A DNA stretch of 24,627 nucleotides from an uncultured Dialister sp. (lineage in GTDB: Bacteria; Bacillota; Negativicutes; Veillonellales; Dialisteraceae). The notes below the pieces were generated by a model. That model searched no databases. It saw only the letters and a program-made list of their open reading frames with translations, and was not told the origin of the DNA. The DNA lies in assembly GCA_900543165.1 (NCBI GenBank), contig UQQQ01000032.1:1-24627 (forward strand), written 5' to 3'. Of the stretch, positions 13,759-21,516 are shown piece by piece (positions within the stretch are counted from its first letter, which is position 1; each line of letters starts with the position of its first letter). Made by a program: the position numbers and the translations under genes.

Positions 13759-13832
13759 TGCCTGAGGACTGCGAATGGCTAAGCCTCTAAGAAGCAGACC
13801 GCTGCCATTGACCATAAACATCATGACATCCC

Positions 13833-13865
13833 AAAACGTGAGAGCCAAAGCCTCTCACGTTTTTT
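13833..13865 (+). terminator. Terminator after tetR
   Basis: AAAACGTGAGAG (13833-13844) pairs with CTCTCACGTTTT around a seven-base loop, ending in TTTTT (13861-13865). Confidence 0.88.
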
Positions 13866-13889
13866 ATTGAAAAAATTTTGGAAAATCTA

Positions 13890-13918
13890 TTGCAATTTTA
13901 TGCACAACGATGTATAAT
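13890..13918 (+). promoter_or_regulatory. Promoter of argGH
   Basis: TTGCAA (13890-13895), 17-base spacer, TATAAT (13913-13918). It follows the tetR terminator closely and leaves a leader of about 70 nt. Confidence 0.8.
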
Positions 13919-13927
13919 TATCACATC
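13909..13927. promoter_or_regulatory. Dyad over the argG -10, possible ArgR operator
   Basis: GATGT (13909-13913) and ACATC (13923-13927) are inverted repeats around an AT-only centre containing ATAATTAT, and cover the -10. ARG boxes are AT-rich 18-base palindromes, so the position fits repression by ArgR/AhrC, but the match to the published half-site is partial. Confidence 0.3.
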
Positions 13928-13993
13928 GTCAAACAAGCCCATGTGAAAAGGCTGATGAAATTGTCTATATTATATTGGAAAGGCGGCATTATC

Positions 13994-15247
13994 ATGACAG
14001 ATATTAAAAGCGTAAAGAAAGTAGTTCTTGCATATTCCGGTGGTCTGGATACCTCCGTTATTATTCCATGGCTGAAAGAAAACTATGGCTGCGAAGTCAT
14101 TGCCTGCACCGTGAATCTGGGACAGCCGGAAGACTTCAATGCCATCCACAAGAAGGCACTCGCATCCGGTGCTGAATATGCAGAAACTCTGGATGTTCGT
14201 AAAGAATTTATTGAAAAATATGCATACAAAGTCCTTCAGGCAGATGGCCGTTATGAAGGCAAGTACCTGCTCGGTACCTCCTTCGCTCGTCCACTGATCG
14301 GCAAATGCCTCGTCGACATGGCAAAGAAATATGGCGCTGATGCCATCTGCCACGGCGCGACCGGCAAAGGCAATGACCAGGTTCGTTTCGAACTCACCAT
14401 CAAAGCACTGGCTCCGCACATGAAGATCATCGCTCCATGGCGTATCTGGGATATGAAGTCCCGTGAAGATGAAATGGCTTATGCAGAAGCACATGGTGTG
14501 CCGATCGACAAGTATGATGAAAAGCAGACTGATGAAGAAAAGGCTGCACAGAAATACCCATACTCCATGGACTGGAACATGTGGCATCTGTCCCATGAAG
14601 GCGATGATCTGGAAAATCCGGCAAATGCGCCGCACAAGGATATGTACCTCGTCACCTGCGATCCGGAAGAAGCTCCGGATAAGCCGGAGATCGTCACCAT
14701 TGATTTTGAAAAAGGCATCCCGACCGCTGTCAATGGCAAGAAGATGGACGGCGTAGAGCTCGTGAATACCCTGAACGCCATCGGCGCACGTAACGGCATC
14801 GGCATCGATGATCTCGTAGAAAACCGCCTCGTCGGCATGAAGTCCCGCGGCGTCTATGAAAACCCATGCGGCTCCATCCTCTTCTACGCACACACCGAAC
14901 TGGAACGCCTCTGCCTTGACCGCGCGACCTTCCATTTCAAAGAAATCACTGCTGTAAAATACTCGGAACTCGTATATGACGGGATGTGGTTCGCACCGCT
15001 GCGCGAAGCACTGCAGGCCTTCGCTGACAAGACCTCTGAAACCGTTACCGGCAAAGTCACCCTTCGCCTCTACAAGGGCAATATCATGTCCAATGGCGCA
15101 GAAAGCCCGTACTCCCTGTATAATGAAGAATTCGTCACCTTCGGTGAAGATGATGTATACAACCAGGCAGATGCAGAAGGTTTCATCAACCTCTTCGGCC
15201 TGCCGCTCACCATCCGCGCTCTCATGAAGGAGAAGAATGCAAAATGA
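13994..15247 (+). CDS. argG: Argininosuccinate synthase
   Basis: Joins citrulline and aspartate with ATP to give argininosuccinate, the penultimate step of arginine synthesis. 417 residues from the chosen start. The ATP-binding P-loop-like motif VVLAYSGGLDTSVI covers residues 10-23; DAICHGATGKGNDQVRFEL, KIIAPWRIWDMKSREDE and NAIGARNGIGIDDLVENR are family blocks. I chose ATG 13994 because AAAGGCGG lies just before it and the protein begins in the usual place; the frame is open back to 13910, but that start would lie upstream of the -10. The stop overlaps the argH start by four bases. Confidence 0.97.
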   Translation: MTDIKSVKKVVLAYSGGLDTSVIIPWLKENYGCEVIACTVNLGQPEDFNAIHKKALASGAEYAETLDVRKEFIEKYAYKVLQADGRYEGKYLLGTSFARPLIGKCLVDMAKKYGADAICHGATGKGNDQVRFELTIKALAPHMKIIAPWRIWDMKSREDEMAYAEAHGVPIDKYDEKQTDEEKAAQKYPYSMDWNMWHLSHEGDDLENPANAPHKDMYLVTCDPEEAPDKPEIVTIDFEKGIPTAVNGKKMDGVELVNTLNAIGARNGIGIDDLVENRLVGMKSRGVYENPCGSILFYAHTELERLCLDRATFHFKEITAVKYSELVYDGMWFAPLREALQAFADKTSETVTGKVTLRLYKGNIMSNGAESPYSLYNEEFVTFGEDDVYNQADAEGFINLFGLPLTIRALMKEKNAK

Positions 15248-16671
15248 GTGATATGATGTGGGGCGGACGCTTCACGAAGGCAGAGGAAAAGAATGCACTG
15301 GATTTCAATGCATCCATTTCCTATGACTGCCGCATGTATCGGGAAGACATCGCCGGCTCTATCGCCCATGCCAAAATGCTGGCGGCTCATGGGATCATTT
15401 CCAAAGAAGATCAGGAAAAGATCACCAAGGGTCTTCTCTCTATCAAAAAAGAGATCGATGAAGGGACATTCCCTTTCTCTGTCGAACTCGAAGATATTCA
15501 TATGAATATCGAAAAGCGTCTCACCGAGGAGATCGGTGATGCCGGCGCCCGCCTCCACACGGCGAGAAGCCGCAATGACCAGTGCGCGCTGGATCTCCAT
15601 ATGTACATGAAGAGAAATATCGCGCGCCTGTCTGAAAAGCTCATCGCCGTCTTAGAAGCCCTCCTCGCTGCTTCCAAGAAGTATCAGGACGTCATCCTGC
15701 CGGGCTACACCCATATGCAGCGCGCGCAGCCAGTCCTCTTCGCTCACCATATGCTCGCTTACTTTGCGATGCTTGAGCGTGACTTCAAGCGGCTCGAAGA
15801 CTGCTATGACATGTGTGACATGTCGCCGATCGGCGCGTGCGCCCTCGCCGGAACCACGTACCCGACCCATCCCGAGGAAGAAGCGAATGACCTTCACTTT
15901 GCTTCTGTCTATGGAAACAGCCTCGATGCGGTCTCGGATCGCGACTACCTTCTCCAGTTCCTCTCCTTCGCTTCGATCTGTGCGATGCACCTATCCCGCC
16001 TGTCGGAAGAATTCATCTACTGGTCGACCAGCGAATTCCAGTTCATCGAGCTGGATGACGGCTACTCCACCGGCAGCTCTATCATGCCGCAGAAGAAGAA
16101 TCCGGATATGTGCGAGCTCATTCGCGGCAAAACCGGCCGCGTCTATGGACACCTCATCGGTCTTCTGACCGTTATGAAAGGTTTGCCGCTGGCCTATGAC
16201 AAGGACATGCAGGAAGATAAGGAAGGCGTCTTCGATGCTCTGGATACCCTGTACTTCGCCCTTGACATCTATGCCGGCATGATCTCCACCATGACTGTCA
16301 ATGGCGAGCACACCCGTGCGGTCTTGGAGAGCGACTTCTCGAATGCGACCGACATGGCCGACTACCTTGCAAAGAAAGGCCTGCCTTTCCGTCAGGCGCA
16401 TGCCGTCGTCGGAAATGCTGTCCACTACTGCATCGAGCACCACAAAGTGCTCCTCGATCTCTCCATGGAGGAATTCAAAGCCATGAGCCCGCTCTTTGAA
16501 GAAGATATCAAAGAAGCCCTGTCTATCGAAAACTGCGTGAAGAACCGTGAAAGCTACGGCGGCACAGGGCCGAAGTCCGTAGAACGTCAGCAGACACACG
16601 CAGAAAAAGCCATCGCTTCCATGAAGGAAACTATGGACGCCTGGAAACAGGAGATGGCATTTCTCGGGTGA
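15244..16671 (+). CDS. argH: Argininosuccinate lyase
   Basis: Splits argininosuccinate into arginine and fumarate, completing arginine synthesis. 475 residues, typical of the fumarase/aspartase superfamily. Starts with MWGGRFTKAEEKNALDFNAS-type N-terminus (residues 5-24); IHMNIEKRLTEEIGDAGARL and HTARSRNDQCALDLHMY form the substrate pocket; GYTHMQRAQPVLFAHH carries the catalytic His; and the signature loop GSSIMPQKKNPD (about 277-288) carries the catalytic Ser. The four-base ATGA overlap with argG implies coupled translation. Arginine made here can feed ornithine/putrescine metabolism, linking to speE and potE. Confidence 0.97.
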   Translation: MSDMMWGGRFTKAEEKNALDFNASISYDCRMYREDIAGSIAHAKMLAAHGIISKEDQEKITKGLLSIKKEIDEGTFPFSVELEDIHMNIEKRLTEEIGDAGARLHTARSRNDQCALDLHMYMKRNIARLSEKLIAVLEALLAASKKYQDVILPGYTHMQRAQPVLFAHHMLAYFAMLERDFKRLEDCYDMCDMSPIGACALAGTTYPTHPEEEANDLHFASVYGNSLDAVSDRDYLLQFLSFASICAMHLSRLSEEFIYWSTSEFQFIELDDGYSTGSSIMPQKKNPDMCELIRGKTGRVYGHLIGLLTVMKGLPLAYDKDMQEDKEGVFDALDTLYFALDIYAGMISTMTVNGEHTRAVLESDFSNATDMADYLAKKGLPFRQAHAVVGNAVHYCIEHHKVLLDLSMEEFKAMSPLFEEDIKEALSIENCVKNRESYGGTGPKSVERQQTHAEKAIASMKETMDAWKQEMAFLG

Positions 16672-16717
16672 TCGGGATAGTGATGCTTCTGGCGGACAGC
16701 CCCCACTTGATTAATGT

Positions 16718-16787
16718 TGTTAAGTTAAGGAAATTGTTAGCGCCGTAATGATTTGCTTCCCCCTTCGGGGGAAGTGCCGAAGGCAAT
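16718..16787 (-). repeat. Inverted copy of the repeat at 12-81
   Basis: The reverse complement matches 12-81 at 68 of 70 positions, including the C5-TTCG-G5 palindrome (16756-16775). The two copies lie about 16.7 kb apart in opposite orientation. Confidence 0.9.
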
Positions 16788-16892
16788 AGGGGCATGCTAG
16801 CGGTATAGCGTACTATGTTGAATAGTCCGATGCTATCGATATTTCAACACTTTCATGCAATACCGCTGCGTAGCCCCCTCTCCCTTTCGGGG

Positions 16893-16946
16893 AGCTCCCC
16901 CGATGGGGAGCCAAGAACGTTCTGCTGCTTAACTTAATAGCATTAC
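16893..16946 (+). repeat. Second copy of the repeat at 10658-10711
   Basis: Identical to 10658-10711 at 53 of 54 positions. It starts with the palindrome AGCTCCCCCGATGGGGAGC and ends in CTTAATAGCATTAC. Its tail resembles the CTTAACTTAACA tail of the 70-base repeat, so both probably belong to one family. Confidence 0.9.
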
Positions 16947-16990
16947 CCACTTGATGTAACCACGGCGTTCCCGCCTGGTATAGACAATTT

Positions 16991-17032
16991 CACAAGCAAA
17001 AAGCCCATCATTTGATGGGCTTTTTGCTTGTG
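16991..17032. terminator. Bidirectional terminator between argGH and lysR
   Basis: CACAAGCAAAAAGCCCATCA and its exact inverse TGATGGGCTTTTTGCTTGTG are separated by two bases: a perfect 20-bp inverted repeat with A and T runs on opposite sides, so it can stop transcription from both directions. It lies about 320 bp past argH, beyond two repeats. Confidence 0.88.
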
Positions 17033-17178
17033 AGGTAGCTTCAGGGGCGGGGCGTTCTTTAATTGCGTGCGAAAGAGGTTCAGCGGAGTATAGATGGTGG
17101 CGATGCCCGAAGGCGGCATTTTAGGCACTAGACACAAGTCACTAGTCACTTTGCGTCCCTAATCCCCAGTCACCAAAT
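17033..17178 (+). repeat. Composite intergenic repeat, copy H
   Basis: Plus orientation: GGGGCGGGGCG head, GAAAGAGGTTCAGCGGAGTA (as in copy E), core GCGATGCCCGAAGGCGGCAT (17100-17119), then tail CACTAGACACAAGTCACTAGTCAC and CTAATCCCCAGTCACC. It sits between the terminator and the 3' end of lysR. Confidence 0.7.
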
Positions 17179-17211
17179 TTAAGCGGAGAAATGCGAAGAA
17201 CCGAAAATGCA

Positions 17212-18126
17212 TTACCGTTCCGGCGGAAGTCCCGCATATTCTCTGGCGAAGTCAGAGAAATTCTCGATGATATAGCGCTTCAGCATATCCGCCGGGGGAG
17301 AGAGCTTTTCGCCCTTTTTCCACGAAAGGCTGATGTAGCGCGAGCAGCTCGGAGAGGAGATTGGTACCAGCGCGACATGGTCACCGCCGACACCGTGCCA
17401 TGTGATGCGCGGCGCGAAGGATACACCGAGGCCGGCGCGGATGAATTCACGCACTGTCATCGGGCTATCACTCTCGAGTACCACGTGCGGCACGAATCCC
17501 GCCATGCGGCAATAGAAGTCTGTGATGGTACGAAGGGAAGAACCGGCTTCCAGGGAAATGAATCCTGCTTTTTCAAATTCATCCAGGTTTACAGACGATT
17601 TTCTGGCATGCGGATCCGTGTCAGGCATAGCCAGCATGATGTCCTCTTTGAGGAGCGTCACAGAGTGGTCATTCTCGATCGGATTGATGGAGGAGGATAG
17701 GAAGAGATCCACATGGTTCTGGTTCTGCTGGCCCGGCTTATTATGCTGCTGCAGGATCTCGAAACGGATATCCGGATGCTCCTGACGGAAACGGGTGAGG
17801 AAAGCCGGGATGATCATAGAAGCTGCGAAGAGGGAGATGGTGACGGTGAGCTTCTGTGCTTCCTTGGTATCCGCCAGCTCCTTCTGCGCGCCGTGCAGTT
17901 CCTGCATGATGCGGTTCGTATGGCGGAGCAGGATCTCGCCATACCTTGTAAGGACGATGTTTCGACCGCTTCTGGAAAAGAGCGGTACGCCGAGCTCTGT
18001 CTCAAGCACCTTGATGGTATGGGACAGGGACGGCTGGGAAATGTGAAGGGCTTCTGCTGCGCGCGTCAGGTGCTGCAGCTCTGCTGTTTTTTGGAAATAG
18101 CTCAGGGCGAGCAATGTGAGTTTCAT
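17212..18126 (-). CDS. LysR-family transcriptional regulator
   Basis: 304 residues. The N-terminal winged HTH (about 1-60) reads LALSYFQKTAELQHLTRAAE, ALHISQPSLSHTIKVLETEL and GVPLFSRSGRNIVLTRYGE, the CynR/CysL-like form of the family. A linker helix (60-85) and a type 2 periplasmic-fold effector domain (about 90-295) follow, with DLFLSSS, ISLEAGSSLRTITD and MTVREFIRAGLGVSFAPRI. Effector unknown. A G-rich RBS lies before ATG 18126. Its own promoter with an overlapping dyad indicates autoregulation. No gene is divergently transcribed right next to it; the nearest plus-strand gene starts 580 bp away, so the regulated target is uncertain. Confidence 0.92.
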   Translation of the reverse strand: MKLTLLALSYFQKTAELQHLTRAAEALHISQPSLSHTIKVLETELGVPLFSRSGRNIVLTRYGEILLRHTNRIMQELHGAQKELADTKEAQKLTVTISLFAASMIIPAFLTRFRQEHPDIRFEILQQHNKPGQQNQNHVDLFLSSSINPIENDHSVTLLKEDIMLAMPDTDPHARKSSVNLDEFEKAGFISLEAGSSLRTITDFYCRMAGFVPHVVLESDSPMTVREFIRAGLGVSFAPRITWHGVGGDHVALVPISSPSCSRYISLSWKKGEKLSPPADMLKRYIIENFSDFAREYAGLPPER

Positions 18127-18167
18127 GGAGATCCCCCAATTTGATTGATAGCTAAAACAAAAAATCG

Positions 18168-18186
18168 AATACTACTTATAAGTATT
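18168..18186. promoter_or_regulatory. Dyad downstream of the lysR -10, candidate LysR binding site
   Basis: AATACTACTTATAAGTATT is an imperfect palindrome (AATAC / GTATT outer arms, ACTTATAAGT inside) just downstream of the lysR -10, a usual place for an autoregulatory LysR box. ACTTATAAGT (18173-18182 region) is itself nearly perfect. Confidence 0.45.
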
Positions 18187-18212
18187 ATACTCTCGCATAT
18201 GGAAATTATCAA
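18184..18212 (-). promoter_or_regulatory. Promoter of lysR
   Basis: On the minus strand TTGATA (18212-18207), 17-base spacer, TATAAT (18189-18184): five and six matches to consensus. The leader is about 50 nt. Bases 18213-18440 beyond it are AT-rich with no gene or repeat that I recognise. Confidence 0.8.
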
Positions 18213-18469
18213 TCAATCTTTCTTCTCATGCACTAAAGTTTAAGAATTGAGAGGGAAATTTTACTTACCTTTCTATTCCCTGTTGCAACTGCTTATTCGA
18301 AGCACTTGAAATAGCAACAAACTATCGAGCATAAGAAAGATAAACATTGGGGATATATGATAAGTCAGAAAGAATCATTCATAGATAAACAGCATCGGAT
18401 TGATAGATGGAAGAAGGGGCGATCCTGCTTTCCCGAGCCTTGAAGTGGCAAAGCGGGATAAGGGACGGG

Positions 18470-18640
18470 TGAACGGCTAGGGATTAGGGAGTAGGGATTG
18501 GAGTGACAAGTGACTGGAGACTTGAATACTGCTTTTGTGTATTGCCCTATACATATTTGCGGCACAGCCGCCGCCTTCATTCCTATTTCAAGCAGAGCTT
18601 TCAAACGCAAACAAAGGAAGGCACGGCTCACGAGCCAACC
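18470..18640 (-). repeat. Composite intergenic repeat, copy I
   Basis: On the minus strand: head GGGTTGGCTCGTGAGCCGTGC, then TTTGCGTTTGAAAGCTCTGC and TTGAAATAGGAATGAAGG, a GCGGCGGCTGTGCCGC hairpin, AATATGTATA, the core AAAGCAGTATTCAAG (18518-18532), and tail CCAGTCACTTGTCACTCC plus CCTACTCCCTAATCCCTAGC. The head faces the downstream gene, as in copies B, E and J. Confidence 0.75.
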
Positions 18641-18641
18641 C

Positions 18642-18670
18642 TTAAACTGCTACATCATTTATAGTATAAT
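18642..18670 (+). promoter_or_regulatory. Promoter of the UroD-family gene
   Basis: TATAAT (18665-18670) with a weak TTAAAC (18642-18647) 17 bases upstream. The -35 lies at the very edge of repeat copy I. The leader is about 32 nt. Confidence 0.5.
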
Positions 18671-18707
18671 AGGAAAAACGAGGCGCATTTCAGAAAGGAG
18701 CTTTTCT

Positions 18708-19736
18708 ATGAAGAGGAAAAAAACTGCCCCTATGACGAAGGCAGAGCGCATCGCTGCTGCCATTCGCGGTGATGCCGTAGACCGTGTACCGTACTCGCTG
18801 TGGTCTCATCTGCCGACGATCGATCTCGATCCGGTGGCGAATGCGGAACACACTTATGAGTTCTATAAGACCTATGACGTCGATATCCTGAAGACGATGA
18901 ATAATGGGATGTACAGCGTCGAAGACTTCGGCGTGACAGTCGATTATGCAGACATTGAGAGAGGCGGCGTGGCGAAAATCATTTCCACTCCGGTCCATAC
19001 GCCGGAAGACTGGCTGAAAGTCAAGCCTGTCTCACTGCATGAGGGAGCGCTCGCTCGGGAGCAGGACTATCTGAAGCGCCTGCTGAAGAAAACCAATGGC
19101 GAAGTGCCTGTCATTTTCACCGTCTTCAGTCCGCTGACTACGGCAAACAAACTGTGCCCGCAGCTGATGGAGCACATCGCTTCCTGCCATGGAGAACAGG
19201 TGAAGGCAGCCCTCACTGCCATCACAGAGACCACCTGCGCCCTAGTCCAGCGCGTCATCGAGCTGGGCGCGGACGGCATTTTCTTTGCGACGCAGCTCTC
19301 CTCCTACGATCTGGTGAAGGAGGATTTCTACAAAGAGTACGGCATGCCCTATGATGTCGCCGTCCTTTCCGCTTCGCAGGGCTGGTGCAATGTACTGCAT
19401 GCCCACGGAAAGCACATTATGTTCCCTCTGCTTCGGAAATACCCCGTTCAGATTTTCAACTGGCATGCATGGGAATCTCTGCCGGACATCCACGAGGCGC
19501 AGGTCATGACAGGCAAGTGCATCATGGCCGGCCTTGAACGCATGGATATCACCGACGGACATAAAAATGAGATCGAGCACCAGATCTATGAGACACTTAG
19601 AGAGACGGGAGGCCGCCGTGTCATTCTCTCGCCCGGCTGCGTCATCCGTTATCCGCTGGATCCGGATATGCTTTCCTTTGTCAGGAAGGCCATGGAAGAA
19701 ATAGAAACGAAACTATTGGGGACCAATGACTGGTGA
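18708..19736 (+). CDS. Uroporphyrinogen decarboxylase (URO-D) family protein
   Basis: 342 residues from ATG 18708, chosen for AAAGGAG (18694-18700). The N-terminal KAERIAAAIRGDAVDRVPYS is typical of the broad URO-D family (PF01208), which includes HemE and corrinoid-linked methyltransferases such as MtaA. Later blocks are VIFTVFSPLTTANKL, VIELGADGIFFATQLSS, FNWHAWESLPDI, and the glycine-rich end TGGRRVILSPGCVIRYPLDP. The HemE start with its RQAGRY motif is absent and no heme genes are nearby, so it is more likely a methyltransferase-like or orphan member than true HemE. No Zn-ligand HxC motif of MtaA type is obvious. The final residues LLGTNDW run into an intergenic repeat tail, which supplies the stop. 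Confidence 0.8.
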   Translation: MKRKKTAPMTKAERIAAAIRGDAVDRVPYSLWSHLPTIDLDPVANAEHTYEFYKTYDVDILKTMNNGMYSVEDFGVTVDYADIERGGVAKIISTPVHTPEDWLKVKPVSLHEGALAREQDYLKRLLKKTNGEVPVIFTVFSPLTTANKLCPQLMEHIASCHGEQVKAALTAITETTCALVQRVIELGADGIFFATQLSSYDLVKEDFYKEYGMPYDVAVLSASQGWCNVLHAHGKHIMFPLLRKYPVQIFNWHAWESLPDIHEAQVMTGKCIMAGLERMDITDGHKNEIEHQIYETLRETGGRRVILSPGCVIRYPLDPDMLSFVRKAMEEIETKLLGTNDW

Positions 19737-19975
19737 CTGGGAGACATCTGACTCTCTCGTATTGTCATTTCGAGCGAAGCGAGAAATCTTTGTTATTCGC
19801 GGCTCATCGGACGATGTTAGAAAGAGCTAAAACAGGAAGCCTGTTATCAAGAAGCCTTCGGGCATCGACACATATATACTCGCGGCGAAGCCGCCACCTT
19901 CATCCCTCATTCCTCATTTGAGCAGAGCTTTCAAACGGAATCAAAGGAACGATCCGCCCCTTGGGCTCACTCTGC
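19736..19975 (-). repeat. Composite intergenic repeat, copy J
   Basis: On the minus strand: AGCCCAAGGGGCGGATCG head, TTTGATTCCGTTTGAAAGCT and CTGCTCAAATGAGGAATGAG (close to copy I), GGCGGCTTCGCCGC hairpin, GAGTATATATG, core TCGATGCCCGAAGGC (19858-19872), then an AGATTTCTCGCTTCGCTCGA block (19768-19792) of a kind seen between genes in many bacteria, and a CCAGTCACCAGTC tail overlapping the end of the UroD-family gene. Confidence 0.75.
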
Positions 19976-19985
19976 ATCTGGCAAT

Positions 19986-20017
19986 AAAAAACTCCCGATT
20001 TTGTCGGGAGTTTTTTT
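19986..20017. terminator. Bidirectional terminator between the UroD-family gene and potE
   Basis: ACTCCCGA (19991-19998) and TCGGGAGT (20004-20011) with A6 before and T7 after. The genes converge here, so it should serve both; it is seven bases from the potE stop. Confidence 0.9.
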
Positions 20018-20024
20018 ATCTTAT

Positions 20025-21365
20025 TTATTTCTTTTCCATCGGTGGAAAGGTGGAGATCTGTGCTGTGCTGTAACGGAGCTTTGGCGAAACGATCGCGTAG
20101 ATCACGTAACCCATAGCAGTGACGAAGGCACCTTCCAGAATGACGGTCCAGCCGCAGCCGTAAACCGCATATACACTGTAGATGCCGCCGATGATAGCAG
20201 CGATGTTGGCGATCTTTGCTTTTTCCATCGGTACGCCTTCCGCTTTCTGCAGATCAGAGACAGCACCCATCGCGAGAAGATAAGGGATGAGGTTGATCAT
20301 GACCGCGAGGTTGATCAGGATGTTGAACTGCTTCAGGAGGGTCGGGCTGATGGTAGCGAGGGTCATGCAGAGCTGGATGCCGAAGAGGCAGGCGATCGCT
20401 ACATAAGGCGAACGGAATTTGTTGACCTTGGAGAGGAAGCGCGGGAAAAGGCCGATGCTGGAGGCTTCACGAGCGACTTCCGATACAGTGAACTGCCATG
20501 CGGTCAGAGAGACGAAGCAGGAGCAGACGAGCATGCAGGAAACGATGTGGCCGACCGTGTCGCCAAACATGGAGGCATACGCAAGGCCAAAGGGCGCACC
20601 GGAGACCATGAGCTGCTGGTAAGGAACGAGTCCGCCGATGATAGCCGTCGAGGTAGTGTAGCAGGCACCGGCGAGAAGCGTCCCGGCGAGGACTGCGATC
20701 GGCACGTTCTTTTCCGGATTTTCTACCGTGTCAGAGTTTGCACAGGCAGTTTCAAGACCCAGGAAAGCCCAGATAATGACAGCGATGGAGTCTTTCATTG
20801 CCGCATAGAATGGCATATCGGACGGATTCCAAGCTTCTCTGTAGATGTTTGCATCGAAGAAGAAACCGCCGGCAAGCAGGAGGCCGATGACCGGAGTCAC
20901 GACGCAGATGACACCCAGAGAGGTGAATTTGCCAAATTTCTTCGGGCCGACCAGACTGATGGTCGCTGCAAGAAGGAGAGTAGCAATGGTAGCGAGGCAG
21001 ACTTCGACCGGCGAAAGGTCAAAGCCGAAGACATATGAGCCGTAGCTGACGACGCCGCTTGCGATAGCGACATTCGCAATGATGAGGGAAATCGTATAGC
21101 AGAAGTTAGAGACGAAATTTCCCGATCGGCCAAAGCGATACTCTGCATAGCCGCCCATGCCGCCGACCTTCTTTGTGAACATGCCGCACTTGGCAAACGC
21201 ATACGCGAGGATGGTCGCGCCGATCGAGGCGAGGATCCATGCGAAAATAGAAACTGTCCCGACTTCAGCCAGTGTCGCTGGCAGAAGAATAATACCGGAA
21301 CCCATCATGTTGATGGCTGTGACTGTTGTGAGCTGTACTACTCCCATTTTTTTGCTCTTAGACAA
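20025..21365 (-). CDS. potE: Putrescine/ornithine antiporter PotE-like (APC superfamily)
   Basis: Inner-membrane transporter of 446 residues with about twelve membrane segments. It resembles E. coli PotE along its length as I recall that sequence: KMGVVQLTTVTAINMMGSGI, AYAFAKCGMFTKKVGGMGGY, SLIIANVAIASGVVSYGS, IIWAFLGLETACANSDTVEN, SLTAWQFTVSEV and ISPTLLKQFNILINLAVM. Residues important in PotE are kept: Cys in AFAKCGMF, Glu in GGYAEY, Trp/Glu in WAFLGLE and Trp in AWQFT. PotE exchanges putrescine for ornithine or imports putrescine with protons. A cadaverine/lysine variant is possible. The start is TTG at 21365, with AGAAGGGA about ten bases upstream; Met7 is an in-frame alternative with no RBS. 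No ornithine decarboxylase is adjacent. The long leader is described separately. Confidence 0.9.
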   Translation of the reverse strand: MSKSKKMGVVQLTTVTAINMMGSGIILLPATLAEVGTVSIFAWILASIGATILAYAFAKCGMFTKKVGGMGGYAEYRFGRSGNFVSNFCYTISLIIANVAIASGVVSYGSYVFGFDLSPVEVCLATIATLLLAATISLVGPKKFGKFTSLGVICVVTPVIGLLLAGGFFFDANIYREAWNPSDMPFYAAMKDSIAVIIWAFLGLETACANSDTVENPEKNVPIAVLAGTLLAGACYTTSTAIIGGLVPYQQLMVSGAPFGLAYASMFGDTVGHIVSCMLVCSCFVSLTAWQFTVSEVAREASSIGLFPRFLSKVNKFRSPYVAIACLFGIQLCMTLATISPTLLKQFNILINLAVMINLIPYLLAMGAVSDLQKAEGVPMEKAKIANIAAIIGGIYSVYAVYGCGWTVILEGAFVTAMGYVIYAIVSPKLRYSTAQISTFPPMEKK

Positions 21366-21392
21366 GGTTTGTTCCCTTCTTTCTTAATCCAA

Positions 21393-21411
21393 CTCATGAC
21401 ATTGTCATGAG
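21393..21411. promoter_or_regulatory. Palindrome between leader ORF and potE RBS
   Basis: CTCATGACATTGTCATGAG on the plus strand: two 9-base arms that are exact inverses around a single base. It may be an RNA hairpin near the RBS or a repressor operator. It contains the TCA that is the stop codon of the leader ORF on the minus strand. Confidence 0.6.
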
Positions 21412-21516
21412 GGGGGAAAAATGTTGTCCCGGATGTCTCCGGATGATGCAGTCTGAAATCATCAAGGCATGCACGAGCCCCATTTGCTTTCGATAACGGT
21501 GAAAGAAACAGGGCAT
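21394..21516 (-). CDS. Candidate leader peptide ORF upstream of potE
   Basis: Forty codons, ATG (21516) to TGA (21394), fully inside the potE leader. The peptide begins MPCFFHRYRKQMGLVHA, continues through an IIRRHPGQHFSP segment (residues 24-35) and ends LMTMS. It is basic, with three Arg and one Lys in the first ten-residue half-block plus an RR pair, and has four His. A weak GGTAGG lies about eight bases before the ATG, right after the 9-bp hairpin. The stop falls inside the palindrome before the potE RBS. E. coli speF-potE is controlled by an ornithine-sensing leader peptide (SpeFL), so the location has a precedent, though I see no clear sequence match. Coding status is unproven; a chance frame of this size is possible. 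Confidence 0.4.
   Translation of the reverse strand: MPCFFHRYRKQMGLVHALMISDCIIRRHPGQHFSPLMTMS

Noticed and set aside
18510..18707. Upstream extension of the UroD-family ORF
   Set aside because: The added codons lie in repeat copy I and upstream of the promoter; the start at 18708 has AAAGGAG and the family N-terminus.
20001..21038. 345-codon open frame on the plus strand
   Set aside because: Antisense to potE, highly charged with Asp/Arg/Glu runs and no RBS.
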